DNA of 64,000 nt from the NCBI RefSeq assembly GCF_014643775.1, contig NZ_BMKC01000001.1:124001-188000 (forward strand), written 5' to 3'. Positions 1 through 8,189 of the stretch are shown one piece after another. The notes beneath the pieces are model-generated. The model searched no databases. It was not told where the DNA came from and was given only the letters and a program-made list of their open reading frames with translations. The first letter of the stretch is position 1. Each line of letters begins with the position of its first letter. The DNA comes from Arenimonas soli. Its GTDB lineage: Bacteria; Pseudomonadota; Gammaproteobacteria; Xanthomonadales; Xanthomonadaceae. A program made the position numbers and the translations under genes.

Positions 1-55
1 CTGCCACCGGACTCAACCGGAGTCATGGCCCCCCGCACTCAACGAGGATAGCGAC

Positions 56-601
56 ATGAACTTTTCCATCATTCAGGGCACGACCCTTCTGGCCCTCGCG
101 GCCGCCATTGCCTTCCCGGCGGCCACTGAAGCCGCGGATGACCGAAAGGTCAACAGCGCGATGAGCTGCCAGCCCTACCGCAGCACCACCGACCAGACGG
201 ACCTGGCCTATCGCCCCGCCGGCGTCACCAACATCCGCGATACCGACGAGTACGTGGTGTGCAGCATTTCCGTGGACGTCGACGAGTTCGGCACCTGGAC
301 GCCCGACAACAATGGCCAGGTGAACGTGATCATGCACAACCCTGGCGGGGAAGTGCCCAACTGCAAGCTCTTCATGGGCTCGAACCTGACGGGTACGACC
401 AAGGTGGACAGTGCGAATCTCTACCAGTACAGCGGGGAAATCTGGACGGCCAACCTGTTCCTGGACAACGACGGCGTCGCCCAGATCGGCCAGCCTTCGC
501 CGCCCATCACGCTGTACTGCAAGCTCCCGCCCAGCGCGACGCTGACCCGCGTATGGCAGAACGAAAACGCCGAGACGGACAAGCCGGATCCGATCCTTTA
601 A
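56..601 (+). CDS. secreted protein of unknown function
   Basis: I do not recognise this 181-residue protein. It starts with ATG behind a GAGGA ribosome site. Residues 1 to about 26 look like a cleavable Sec signal peptide (hydrophobic LLALAAAIAFP, then small residues ending ATEA-ADD). The mature part is polar and Asn/Asp/Thr-rich, with four cysteines (SCQPY, VVCSI, PNCKL, LYCKL) that could form two disulfides, so a periplasmic or extracellular location is inferred. No enzyme motif is visible. The next gene starts about 105 bp downstream on the same strand and is also exported or anchored, so the two may be co-transcribed. Confidence 0.7.
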   Translation: MNFSIIQGTTLLALAAAIAFPAATEAADDRKVNSAMSCQPYRSTTDQTDLAYRPAGVTNIRDTDEYVVCSISVDVDEFGTWTPDNNGQVNVIMHNPGGEVPNCKLFMGSNLTGTTKVDSANLYQYSGEIWTANLFLDNDGVAQIGQPSPPITLYCKLPPSATLTRVWQNENAETDKPDPIL

Positions 602-706
602 TCCGTCCTGACCACGGCAACTGCCCCGGCACGGCAGGGCCGCGCCCTGCCATGCCGTGGGTAGTACGCCGTGCCACGCAGAACCGCCAGATACGAGGAG
701 TTTGCA

Positions 707-1372
707 GTGCAAGCCGTTTCCCGGGATCGTCCATTGATAATGCCCTTGCTCGCTGCCGCAGCGATCGGAGCCGCTCTGGTCCTTGGCGGCGCCGAGCTGG
801 TCAGGAGCCACGCGGCTCCTGGTCCGGTGGTGCACGAGCCAGTTGCCCAAGCCAGTGGGCTGCCACGGGGCGGCGCAGCGGTATCCTCGGACCGACAGGC
901 CGTTGCAAACGTACCGGCGGCGTCCGGCATGACCGCCGGGCAGTTGCTCCAGGAGTTTTCCGGCAGCGAGCTGGCGGACCTGAGCACGATGGTGGCCATG
1001 CAGCCCGATGGCGGCCAATGGTCGCGCGAGAAGGAGCAGGGGCTGGATCAGCTCGTGCTCGAGGAAGAGACTTTTGCCTGGGCCCGCGGCAAGATCCTGG
1101 GGTCCGACGTTCAGTGCCGGCGATCAGTCTGCCGGGCATCGTACCGCTTCGCCCACCTGCTTGACGTGGACGATTTCGCGTCACAGCTCGTGTTGATGAT
1201 GGATCCCGAGTTCGAAGTCGGGCGCACCCTGCCGGTGCGTCGCCCGGATGGTAGCTACGACGTCCACGTCTTCGTCGTTACCCGCGATTCCCAAGGCCTG
1301 CTTTCGACTGGCCGGGTAGCGCCGGACACCATCCCGGCCGACCAGTTCCCGAGGGGCGGCGTCGGCGGCTGA
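707..1372 (+). CDS. membrane-anchored protein of unknown function
   Basis: About 221 residues from the GTG chosen here, which has a GAGGAG site six bases upstream; a longer reading from GTG at 671 lacks such a site. A hydrophobic stretch near residues 10-30 (MPLLAAAAIGAALVLGGAEL) looks like an uncleaved N-terminal anchor, followed by a Ser/Ala/Gly-rich linker and a globular C-terminal half. That half holds a close Cys pair (VQCRRSVCRASY) and a hydrophobic/charged C-terminal strand pattern. The arrangement resembles short anchored periplasmic proteins common in this bacterial family, but I cannot assign a function. Confidence 0.65.
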   Translation: MQAVSRDRPLIMPLLAAAAIGAALVLGGAELVRSHAAPGPVVHEPVAQASGLPRGGAAVSSDRQAVANVPAASGMTAGQLLQEFSGSELADLSTMVAMQPDGGQWSREKEQGLDQLVLEEETFAWARGKILGSDVQCRRSVCRASYRFAHLLDVDDFASQLVLMMDPEFEVGRTLPVRRPDGSYDVHVFVVTRDSQGLLSTGRVAPDTIPADQFPRGGVGG

Positions 1373-1397
1373 GTGCTTCCACCGGCGTCCCCGGGGT

Positions 1398-2738
1398 TCA
1401 GGCGCCGGCCTGTGCCTGCGCCAACGAGGCCTCGTGGGATCTGCGCAGGATGCGGACGCAGTCCTGGTGCAATGCCAGGATGTCGGCGTCGTCGTCGATG
1501 TTGGGCATGCTCCACGCGCGCAGTTCAATTTCTTCGCGTGCCGACATTGGCGCCGCATATGCGCCGATCCGTTCCGCCACGCCAGTGCGATACTTCTCCG
1601 GAACAAGCTCCAGTGCCGGCGCGTAATGCCTCTGGTAGAGATCGAACGAAGGGTGCGAGGCCAGGATCATGCGCTGAATCGCCAGTAGCCCGGCGTCTTC
1701 GAAGTCGTGCCTGAGCAGCGAGTACGCCAGCACGTTCTGGTGTTTGATCGGATATACGGTGACGGTCCTGAGCACGCGCTTGGACCGCCAGAAGCGGGCC
1801 ATGGTGCTGAAATCAAAGCCACGGTCTCCAAGCGCGCTCGATAGAAGCATCTTGCGAAAACACTTGGGGCACTCCCCGCATTCAGCGCCTCCGGGACCGC
1901 GGACGCACGATTGCGCCATCGTGCCGTGCGGTGAAGACATCACCAGTTTGCTGGTGATGATTTCCGAAAGCCCGGCGACGGGGTGGAACATGTCAAGCCC
2001 GACGCTGGCAAAAAGCAGGGCCCAGCGGGTAAAGCCGGGGCGTTCGCCCCAGTCCTGGAAATCCGCGCGGCCGATGCGGTAGGCCGACTCCAGGATAAGG
2101 CCCCAGGTGACCGCATCCAGCGACTCCCGGTCGGCCATCAGGACCATGGGCACGCCGTTGGACCAGTCCAGCGGCACCCCGGGTGGCGAGCGGACGAATT
2201 CGAGGTCGGTTTCAATCGAATAGACGGTCCGGCCTTCGGCCCGCAGTGCGTCGAGGGCCCGGTGTGGACCATCCTTGGAAAAGACCCAGGCGGAGAACTC
2301 TTCAGTTGGCGCGACCCGGCTCATGAAGAACAGCGCCGTTTCGGCCGGCAGTACCTCCAGGGCAGCCACTGAATCGACGCCACCGCTGAAGGCCAGGCCC
2401 GGCCGGCCATTGTCAGGCTTGCGGCGCGGCGGGGAGCTCCCGGCGCGAACGTCGCCGCGTGCCGTCAAGCGCTGCCCCTGCTTCACGGCCTCGATGAACT
2501 CGGTGCTCAGGGCCAGGTCCGGAAAATCGACGGTCTTGCCGATCCAGGGGCGGAATACCAGGAGCGCAGCCAAGGCCAGCAAATCTGGATGGGGCGAGCC
2601 GAATCCGTCGCCATTGGGGCAGCGAACGAAGGCCTCCTGCCTGCCCAGGGTCACGCCTTGAACAGGTATCGGGTCGCCGGGTTCGGGGGTGGCGCGGAAG
2701 GTCACTCCCTCGGTAGTGCATTGGCAGTTGATGCGCAT
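1398..2738 (-). CDS. QueC-like PP-loop (ATP-pyrophosphatase fold) protein in glycan operon
   Basis: About 446 residues. The central region carries a PP-loop, LAFSGGVDSVAALE, the ATP-binding signature of N-type ATP pyrophosphatases, which adenylate a carboxyl, amide or carbonyl before amine attack or sulfur transfer. About 170 residues later a cysteine cluster, C-x8-C-x2-C-x2-C (ending CGECPKCFRKM), closely resembles the zinc site of QueC, the preQ0 synthase. The protein is roughly twice QueC length and lies last in an epimerase/glycosyltransferase operon, so queuosine synthesis is unlikely; a nitrogen-based sugar or glycan modification is my inference. It may belong to the family catalogued as DUF6395, from memory only. 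I chose ATG 2738, two bases after the preceding stop; ATG 2768 would add ten weak residues and overlap that gene. Confidence 0.75.
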   Translation of the reverse strand: MRINCQCTTEGVTFRATPEPGDPIPVQGVTLGRQEAFVRCPNGDGFGSPHPDLLALAALLVFRPWIGKTVDFPDLALSTEFIEAVKQGQRLTARGDVRAGSSPPRRKPDNGRPGLAFSGGVDSVAALEVLPAETALFFMSRVAPTEEFSAWVFSKDGPHRALDALRAEGRTVYSIETDLEFVRSPPGVPLDWSNGVPMVLMADRESLDAVTWGLILESAYRIGRADFQDWGERPGFTRWALLFASVGLDMFHPVAGLSEIITSKLVMSSPHGTMAQSCVRGPGGAECGECPKCFRKMLLSSALGDRGFDFSTMARFWRSKRVLRTVTVYPIKHQNVLAYSLLRHDFEDAGLLAIQRMILASHPSFDLYQRHYAPALELVPEKYRTGVAERIGAYAAPMSAREEIELRAWSMPNIDDDADILALHQDCVRILRRSHEASLAQAQAGA

Positions 2739-2740
2739 GC

Positions 2741-2974
2741 TCAGCTCTTGTTGTGGGGGGTGCGCCATTCATTCATGGCGCGATCAAGGTCGCCTTCGCC
2801 ACCGATCCAGTCCCGGAACTTCGGGAGGTCGGACTCGTGATCCTCCATGCTCATGCGCACTGGCCGGGATTTGTCGCGGCTCTCTTGCCCGGCGGTGTAG
2901 TTGGTCAGGTAGGCGCTGGCCCTGGCGAAGCTCACCGAGCCGCAGCGTCCGGTGCAAAGCACGAAGACGTTCAA
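2741..2974 (-). pseudogene. sulfotransferase remnant, in-frame internal deletion
   Basis: A 77-residue reading frame starting at TTG 2974, six bases after a GGAGG site. Its first ~30 residues (NVFVLCTGRCGSVSFARA, then NYTAGQESR) match the 5'-phosphosulfate-binding N-terminus of small bacterial sulfotransferases. Its last ~30 (FRDWIGGEGDLDRAMNEW, ending HNKS) match their C-terminus. Full-length members are usually about 200-250 residues, so roughly 130-170 central residues, including the 3'-phosphate-binding region, are missing without a frameshift. Catalysis is very unlikely. It is still tightly coupled to the genes either side (2-nt gaps), which may explain why the frame persists. The deletion reading rests on recognised family ends, not an alignment. 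Confidence 0.65.
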
Positions 2975-2976
2975 GT

Positions 2977-3897
2977 TCAACCTCCGCCGGGGTGTGGGGT
3001 GCCGGCAACCGCCGGGTGGACCGGGAACGGCCGCAATGGGCCGACATGGCGTGGCATGCAAGGCCGCAGTCCTTCGGCAGCCAGCGTCGCGTACCAGGCG
3101 CGGTACGCCTCGACGTAGGCCCGGCGCGGTGCGGAAAGGAAGTCCTCTGCATTCTCGGCCTGCATCCGGGTGCCGGTGGCATTGCTCGTACTCAGGGATG
3201 ACTCGCGATGCAGCGCGACGTACAGCGGTTCGGCCACGTTGGCATGTGCCTGGCGGCCATAACTATGGCGTATGCGCTCGAAGTATTCATCGTCCGCGGA
3301 CGTCCGCACCGCATCGAACCAGCCGACCTCGTCCACGACCTGGCGCTTTATCATCAGGCTGATCAGCGCCTGCCTCTCCGCCAGCCCGCGATTGAGCACG
3401 AGTTCGCCGGCGGCGGTACGCCGGACGTAATTGCATGTCGTCGCAACGAGTCCTGGGCGGCGCAAGAGAGCCAGCTGCCTGGCGATGCGTTCGGGGTCGA
3501 TGGCATCGTCGCTGTCCATGAAGGTGATGACCTCGCCATGCGCGCCCGCCATTCCGGCATTCTTCGCAGCGTAGGTGCCGCTGTTGCGGTCCATCGCGAA
3601 CACCCGGACGCGCGAGTCGGCATCGGCCAGTCGAAGGGCGATGTCCAGACTGTCATCGGTGCTGGCGTCGTCCACGAGCACCAGTTCGAGTCGGCTCCAG
3701 GATTGCGCCAGCACGGACTGGGCTGCCGCCGGCAGCCAAGGTGCGGAATTGAAGCTGGTCATCACCACGCTGACCAGCGGCTCTTCCGGAAGCGTGCAAG
3801 CCGGCGCGGCGAGGCCTTCGCCGGCCGGTCGCTCGAACTGGGGCGAGCGCACGACCGCCGGACTAGTCGAGTTCAGCGCTGCAGTCCCGGTCGTCAC
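2977..3897 (-). CDS. family 2 glycosyltransferase
   Basis: 306 residues from GTG 3897, which overlaps the preceding epimerase stop as GTGA. A GT-A fold domain is clear: VSVVMTSFNSAPWL opens the nucleotide-sugar site, VLVDDASTDDSLD gives the first acidic motif, MDRNSGTYAAKNAG the substrate-binding loop and ITFMDSDDAIDP the metal-binding DxD. A later TSADDEYFERI probably supplies the catalytic base (ED-like motif). No transmembrane segment is evident, so it should be cytoplasmic or peripheral. Its place directly after a UDP-GlcNAc 2-epimerase suggests transfer of a HexNAc or derivative during synthesis of a surface glycan; donor and acceptor cannot be read from sequence. Confidence 0.85.
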   Translation of the reverse strand: MTTGTAALNSTSPAVVRSPQFERPAGEGLAAPACTLPEEPLVSVVMTSFNSAPWLPAAAQSVLAQSWSRLELVLVDDASTDDSLDIALRLADADSRVRVFAMDRNSGTYAAKNAGMAGAHGEVITFMDSDDAIDPERIARQLALLRRPGLVATTCNYVRRTAAGELVLNRGLAERQALISLMIKRQVVDEVGWFDAVRTSADDEYFERIRHSYGRQAHANVAEPLYVALHRESSLSTSNATGTRMQAENAEDFLSAPRRAYVEAYRAWYATLAAEGLRPCMPRHVGPLRPFPVHPAVAGTPHPGGG

Positions 3898-5024
3898 GGG
3901 CGTACCTCCGGTGCCCAGGCCGCCAGTGCCTCGGCGATGCGCAAGGCAGCATTTCCATCCCAGCCTGGAATTCTCGCAGGTTCGGGGGGAGGTGCTGCCA
4001 TGATGGCATCGAGGGCCGCGGCCACCTCGCCGGGGCCGACCAGCCGGTTGCTGCCTTGGTCCACTGTAACGGGGCGCTCGGTGTTTTCCCTGACGGTCAG
4101 GCAAGGGACACCCAGGACGCTGGTCTCCTCCTGGATGCCGCCGCTGTCGGTGAGTGCAACGCGGGCGAGCGACAGGAGGGAGACGAAGTCGCGGTAGCGC
4201 AACGAGGGCAGCAGGTGCAGGCCTTCTATCGAGCGCGCTGCTTCCTCCAGTCCGTGCCGGACAAGGGCCGCATGCGTCCGGGGATGCAGCGGGAGCAGCA
4301 CCGGAAGGCGGCGCGTGGCATCGCTGAGCATCGACAGGAGCCTGAGCAGGTCGGGTTCCGCGTCCACGTTGGAAGGACGGTGGAAGGTGGCCATTGCGAA
4401 TTGCCCGGGGGCCACGCCCAGGCCGGAGCAAAGTGACCTGCCATGATCGCGGTCCACGGTACGTAGCAGCGCGTCGATCATTACGTTGCCGACGAAATGC
4501 ACGTGTCCGGCTGGCTGGCCTTCGCAACGCACAAGCGTATTTGCGGCGTCCTCGCTGGTGGTCATCAGCAGGTCGGCGATGGCGTCGACCATGCGCCGGT
4601 TGAGTTCTTCGGGCATGGCGCGGTCGTGGCTGCGCAGACCCGCCTCGACATGCACCAGCGGTAGCTGCATTCGTTTCGCCGCAATCGCGCCGGCAAGGGT
4701 GGTATCCACGTCGCCGAACACCACGACCAGGTCGGGCTGGCCGGCCTTCAGTGCCTCGCCGATCGCGTCAATCATCTGGCCCAGGCGCTGGCCGATGGGG
4801 CCATCGTCGACGGCGATGTGCATCAGGGCGGTGGCCGGGATCATCAGATCCTCCAGCACCTCGCCATTCAGCGCCGGGGCCCGGTGCTGGGAAACCACCC
4901 AAATGGCCGGCGAGAACCGTTCCGGATCGGCGGACAGCACCTGGTGGAGCGGGGCCGCCTTGACGAAGTTGGGGCGGGTCCCGGCGATCAGGGCGATCTT
5001 CAATGGGGGGGCGGGGGAAGGCAT
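3894..5024 (-). CDS. UDP-N-acetylglucosamine 2-epimerase (non-hydrolysing), first paralogue
   Basis: 376 residues, the normal family length, starting at ATG 5024. It interconverts UDP-GlcNAc and UDP-ManNAc or a related UDP-HexNAc in the cytoplasm. Family signatures are present: AGTRPNFVKAAPL at the N-terminus, [32 protein letters not shown] with the acidic catalytic residues, ATFHRPSNVD in place of the usual THRREN, and [10 protein letters not shown] for UDP binding. The N-terminal GTRPNFVK and FHRPSN variants place it in a different subgroup from the second epimerase at 9.2-10.4 kb. It is first in a four-gene minus-strand operon, so it likely supplies the sugar used by the downstream glycosyltransferase. 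Confidence 0.88.
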   Translation of the reverse strand: MPSPAPPLKIALIAGTRPNFVKAAPLHQVLSADPERFSPAIWVVSQHRAPALNGEVLEDLMIPATALMHIAVDDGPIGQRLGQMIDAIGEALKAGQPDLVVVFGDVDTTLAGAIAAKRMQLPLVHVEAGLRSHDRAMPEELNRRMVDAIADLLMTTSEDAANTLVRCEGQPAGHVHFVGNVMIDALLRTVDRDHGRSLCSGLGVAPGQFAMATFHRPSNVDAEPDLLRLLSMLSDATRRLPVLLPLHPRTHAALVRHGLEEAARSIEGLHLLPSLRYRDFVSLLSLARVALTDSGGIQEETSVLGVPCLTVRENTERPVTVDQGSNRLVGPGEVAAALDAIMAAPPPEPARIPGWDGNAALRIAEALAAWAPEVRP

Positions 5025-5066
5025 CGATTGGTTCCGGTTCCAGGCTTGCCGGGCCCGCGGGCCGCG

Positions 5067-5094
5067 ACACTACACGTGGATTGTGCCTTGGCAA
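5067..5094 (-). promoter_or_regulatory. candidate sigma70 promoter of the glycan operon
   Basis: On the minus strand a TTGCCA (5094-5089) and a TAGTGT (5072-5067) are separated by 16 bases, about 43 bases before the epimerase ATG. This is the only reasonable -35/-10 pair I see ahead of the operon. It is assigned by eye. Confidence 0.4.
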
Positions 5095-5139
5095 CCTCAT
5101 CCGAGTCTCGCCCGGGAGGTTACCGTCCTAAAGTACGCC

Positions 5140-5167
5140 TTGGGGGCAGGGCGGCGACGGCTATAAT
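5140..5167 (+). promoter_or_regulatory. candidate sigma70 promoter of scoAB
   Basis: A perfect TATAAT (5162-5167) lies 33 bases before the scoA ATG. TTGGGG (5140-5145), 16 bases upstream, is a weaker -35 match. Confidence 0.55.
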
Positions 5168-5200
5168 CGGCGCTTGCCCCATCCCAGCGAGAGCGATCCG

Positions 5201-5944
5201 ATGCCTTCCAAACCCCCGAGCGCCACGGCCAGCCCCCGCGAGACGGGCAAGCTGTACCCGGATGCCAATCGCGCCCTGGCCGACCTCGTCGCCGACAACC
5301 AGACCCTCGCCGTCGGCGGCTTCGGCCTCTGCGGCATACCTGAAGCCCTCATCGCCGCGCTGCGCGACACCGGCGTAAAAGGCCTGACGGTCATCTCCAA
5401 CAACGCCGGCGTGGACGGCTTCGGGCTCGGCCAGCTGCTGGCAACGCGCCAGATCAAGAGAATGATTTCGTCCTACGTGGGCGAGAACAAGGAGTTCGAG
5501 CGCCAGTTCCTGGCCGGCGAACTCGAACTTGAGTTCAACCCGCAGGGCACGCTGGCCGAACGCCTGCGCGCCGGCGGCGCCGGCATCCCGGCCTTCTTCA
5601 CCGCCACCGGCTACGGCACCGTGGTGGCCGAGGGCAAGGAAACCCGCGAATTCGACGGCAAGCACTACGTGCTGGAAACCGCGCTCACCGCCGACGTGGC
5701 CCTGGTCAAGGCGTGGAAGGCCGACACGTCGGGCAACCTCGTCTTCCGCAAGACCGCGCGCAACTTCAACCCGGCCTGCGCCATGGCCGGCAAGGTTTGC
5801 GTGGCCGAGGTCGAGGAAATCGTCGAAATCGGCGACATCGACCCCGACCACGTGCACCTGCCCGGCATCTACGTCGACCGCATCGTGCACAACCCCACCC
5901 CGGAAAAGCGCATCGAACAGCGCACCGTGCGAGGAGCGAACTGA
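5201..5944 (+). CDS. scoA: 3-oxoacid CoA-transferase subunit A
   Basis: 247 residues. Alpha subunit of the class I CoA-transferase that moves CoA from succinyl-CoA to acetoacetate or another 3-oxoacid, used in ketone-body and branched-chain or aromatic catabolism. [16 protein letters not shown] near residues 30-45 is the family I signature 1 region, and [19 protein letters not shown] is the conserved glycine-rich segment. The ATG at 5201 has a GCGAGAG site upstream; a TTG 27 bases earlier adds nothing family-like. The stop shares one base with the scoB start (TGATG), so the heterodimer subunits are made together. A clear TATAAT stands 33 bases upstream. Confidence 0.92.
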   Translation: MPSKPPSATASPRETGKLYPDANRALADLVADNQTLAVGGFGLCGIPEALIAALRDTGVKGLTVISNNAGVDGFGLGQLLATRQIKRMISSYVGENKEFERQFLAGELELEFNPQGTLAERLRAGGAGIPAFFTATGYGTVVAEGKETREFDGKHYVLETALTADVALVKAWKADTSGNLVFRKTARNFNPACAMAGKVCVAEVEEIVEIGDIDPDHVHLPGIYVDRIVHNPTPEKRIEQRTVRGAN

Positions 5945-6579
5945 TGGCCTGGACCCGCGATCAAATGGCGCAGCGCGCCGCCGCCGAACTCAGCGACGGC
6001 GCCTACGTGAACCTGGGCATCGGCCTGCCGACCCTGGTGGCCAACCACATCCCCGACGGCATGGACGTCTGGCTGCAGTCGGAAAACGGCCTGCTGGGCA
6101 TCGGCCCGTTCCCGACCGAAGACGAAGTGGACGCCGACCTGATCAACGCCGGCAAGCAGACCGTCACCGCCCGCGCCGGCGCCAGCTACTTCGGCAGCCA
6201 CGACAGCTTCGCGATGATCCGCGGCGGCCACATCGACCTGGCCATCCTGGGCGCGATGGAAGTCACCGACCAGGGCGACCTGGCCAACTGGATGGTGCCG
6301 GGCAAGATGGTCAAGGGCATGGGCGGCGCCATGGACCTGGTGGCCGGCGTCAAACGCGTGGTGGTGCTGATGGAACACTGCACCAAGACCGGCGAGCCGA
6401 AGATCCTGCCCCAGTGCACGCTGCCATTGACCGGCGTCGGCGTGGTGGACCGCATCATCACCGACCTGGCCGTCATGGACGTCACCGCCGACGGCCTGGT
6501 GCTGGTGGAAAGCGCCCCGGGCGTGACCGAGGACGAGCTGCGCAGCAAGACCGGCGTCGGTTTCCGCGCGGCGGCCTGA
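5944..6579 (+). CDS. scoB: 3-oxoacid CoA-transferase subunit B
   Basis: 211 residues, the catalytic beta subunit. [14 protein letters not shown] near residues 42-55 is the class I CoA-transferase signature carrying the glutamate that forms the acyl and CoA thioester intermediates. [12 protein letters not shown] and the [14 protein letters not shown] stretch are also standard. It follows scoA with a one-base overlap and is read in the same operon. In this bacterial family the enzyme usually acts as succinyl-CoA:3-ketoacid CoA-transferase; the exact 3-oxoacid cannot be fixed from sequence. Confidence 0.93.
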   Translation: MAWTRDQMAQRAAAELSDGAYVNLGIGLPTLVANHIPDGMDVWLQSENGLLGIGPFPTEDEVDADLINAGKQTVTARAGASYFGSHDSFAMIRGGHIDLAILGAMEVTDQGDLANWMVPGKMVKGMGGAMDLVAGVKRVVVLMEHCTKTGEPKILPQCTLPLTGVGVVDRIITDLAVMDVTADGLVLVESAPGVTEDELRSKTGVGFRAAA

Positions 6580-6586
6580 GCCCCCG

Positions 6587-6967
6587 ATGATCCGCCAGGT
6601 CGTCGGCTTCGGCCTTGTCGGCGGCCTGCAGCTGCTGCTGGACTGGGCCTGCTTCGTTGCCCTGACGGCGCTGGGCGTTGCGGTGCTGCCGGCCAACCTG
6701 GTGGGCCGGGTCGCGGGCGCCAGCCTCGGCTTCTGGGCCAATGGCCGCTTCACCTTCGCCCGCCCCGGCGAGGCCCCGCGGCTGGGCCGGCGGCGGCTGC
6801 TGCGCTTCGTGCTGTTCTGGCTGGCCATGACCGCCCTGAGCACCCTGGCCGTGATGGGCCTGGACCAGGCGCACAGCCTGCAGGCTGCCTGGCTGGGCAA
6901 GCCGCTGGTGGACGCCGTGCTGGCCGCGCTGGGTTTCCTGGCGGCGAAGTACTGGATCTACCGCTAG
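6587..6967 (+). CDS. GtrA-like four-helix membrane protein
   Basis: 126 residues with four predicted transmembrane helices (about residues 4-24, 32-54, 68-90 and 100-122), the layout and size of the GtrA/DPMS1-like family. QVVGFGLVGGLQLLLD opens it, and NLVGRVAGASLGFWANGRFTF is the typical helix-2 to loop region. Family members help flip or present undecaprenyl- or dolichyl-phosphate-linked sugars to the periplasmic face. It starts eight bases after scoB but is unlikely to be related to it in function. A DPM-type glycosyltransferase at 16.8-17.8 kb is a plausible but unlinked partner. Confidence 0.8.
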   Translation: MIRQVVGFGLVGGLQLLLDWACFVALTALGVAVLPANLVGRVAGASLGFWANGRFTFARPGEAPRLGRRRLLRFVLFWLAMTALSTLAVMGLDQAHSLQAAWLGKPLVDAVLAALGFLAAKYWIYR

Positions 6968-7046
6968 GTGGTTCCTACTGGCCCGCCGTGGGCACGCCCG
7001 GTAAATTCGGGTGGCCGGCAGGGGAGCCGGGACGTTCGGGGAAACC

Positions 7047-8189
7047 ATGTCAGCTGAAGATGTCCTGGCGCCGCCGAGCCCGGCGCCTGCCGGGCCGCCC
7101 GCGCAGCCGCCGGCGCTGCCGGCCCAGCCGCCGCCGCACGAGCCGCGCCGGCTGCCGGTGGAATTCACCGGCCGGGCCGGGGAATTCTTCGGCATCTGGA
7201 TCGTCAACGTCGTGCTGACGCTGCTGACCCTGGGCATCTATTCGGCCTGGGCCAAGGTGCGCACCGAGCGCTATTTCTACGGAAATACCCGCATCGACGG
7301 CACGCCCTTCGAATACCTGGCCACGCCGATCCAGATCCTGAAAGGGCGCCTGGTCGCCTATGCCGTGGTGGTGGCGCTGGGAATCAGCGCCCACTTCGGC
7401 TTCCTGGTGGTGTATTTCCCGCTGGTGTTCGCCGTGCTGCTGCTGCTGCCCTGGCTGCTGCAGCGGGCGCTGCGCTTCCGGGCGCGGTATTCGGCCTGGC
7501 GCGGCCTGCGCTTTCGCTTCGTCAACGGCGTGGACGATGCCTACCTGAACTTCATGTTCCGGCCGATGCTGCAGATCCCGACCCTGTACATGCTGCTGCC
7601 CTGGGTCCGGAAGCACCAGCAGGAATACATCGTCACCGGCCACCGTTTCGGCGGCCTGCGATTTAGTTTCCAGGGCGAACTGGGGCCTTACTACATTCCC
7701 TTCGCGATCTGCCTGGGCGCGGGCTTCGCCGCCTATTTCGTGATGGTGCTGGCGGTGTTCGCCGGCGCGTTGCTTTTCGACGGAGCGCGCACGGGCGGCG
7801 AAACCGACCCCAATGGGCTGATGCTTTCCGTGCTGCTGCCGGTGGTGGTGGTTTACCTGGTGCTGCTGGCGCTGCCGGTTTTCCTGCGCACGCGCTACAC
7901 AAACCTGATGTGGGGGAATTCCCGCCTGGGCCCGCATCGCTTCGCCTGCACGCTGCGCGCGCGCGACATCATCTGGATCTACCTCAGCAACGGCGTGGCC
8001 ATCCTGTGCACGCTGGGCCTGGCGGTGCCCTGGGCTATGGTGCGGCTGGCGAAGTACCGCGCGGCGCACTTCGAACTATTGGCCCTGGGCGACCTGGACG
8101 AGTTCGTGGCCGAGGCCGAGCGCGCGGAGGGCGCGGCCAGCGCCGAACTCGTGGACGCGCTGGACCTGGACGTGGGCATCGGACTGTGA
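7047..8189 (+). CDS. YjgN family (DUF898) inner-membrane protein
   Basis: 380 residues from ATG 7047, which has GGGGA five bases upstream; a GTG 36 bases earlier is less likely. A Pro/Ala-rich N-terminal tail (about 35 residues) precedes repeated DUF898 blocks: EFTGRAGEFFGIW, then TLLTLGIYSAWAKVRTERYF, and a second related block near the C-terminus (TLGLAVPWAMVRLAKYRAAH). Between them are about six hydrophobic helices. The biochemical role of the family is unknown. The gene overlaps the next one (GTGA), an M48 peptidase; this coupling suggests joint work in the envelope. Confidence 0.82.
   Translation: MSAEDVLAPPSPAPAGPPAQPPALPAQPPPHEPRRLPVEFTGRAGEFFGIWIVNVVLTLLTLGIYSAWAKVRTERYFYGNTRIDGTPFEYLATPIQILKGRLVAYAVVVALGISAHFGFLVVYFPLVFAVLLLLPWLLQRALRFRARYSAWRGLRFRFVNGVDDAYLNFMFRPMLQIPTLYMLLPWVRKHQQEYIVTGHRFGGLRFSFQGELGPYYIPFAICLGAGFAAYFVMVLAVFAGALLFDGARTGGETDPNGLMLSVLLPVVVVYLVLLALPVFLRTRYTNLMWGNSRLGPHRFACTLRARDIIWIYLSNGVAILCTLGLAVPWAMVRLAKYRAAHFELLALGDLDEFVAEAERAEGAASAELVDALDLDVGIGL

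Noticed and set aside
3898-4527. N-terminal extension of the GT2 frame into the epimerase gene
   Set aside because: It overlaps a well-supported epimerase in another frame, and GTG 3897 overlapping its stop is the natural start.
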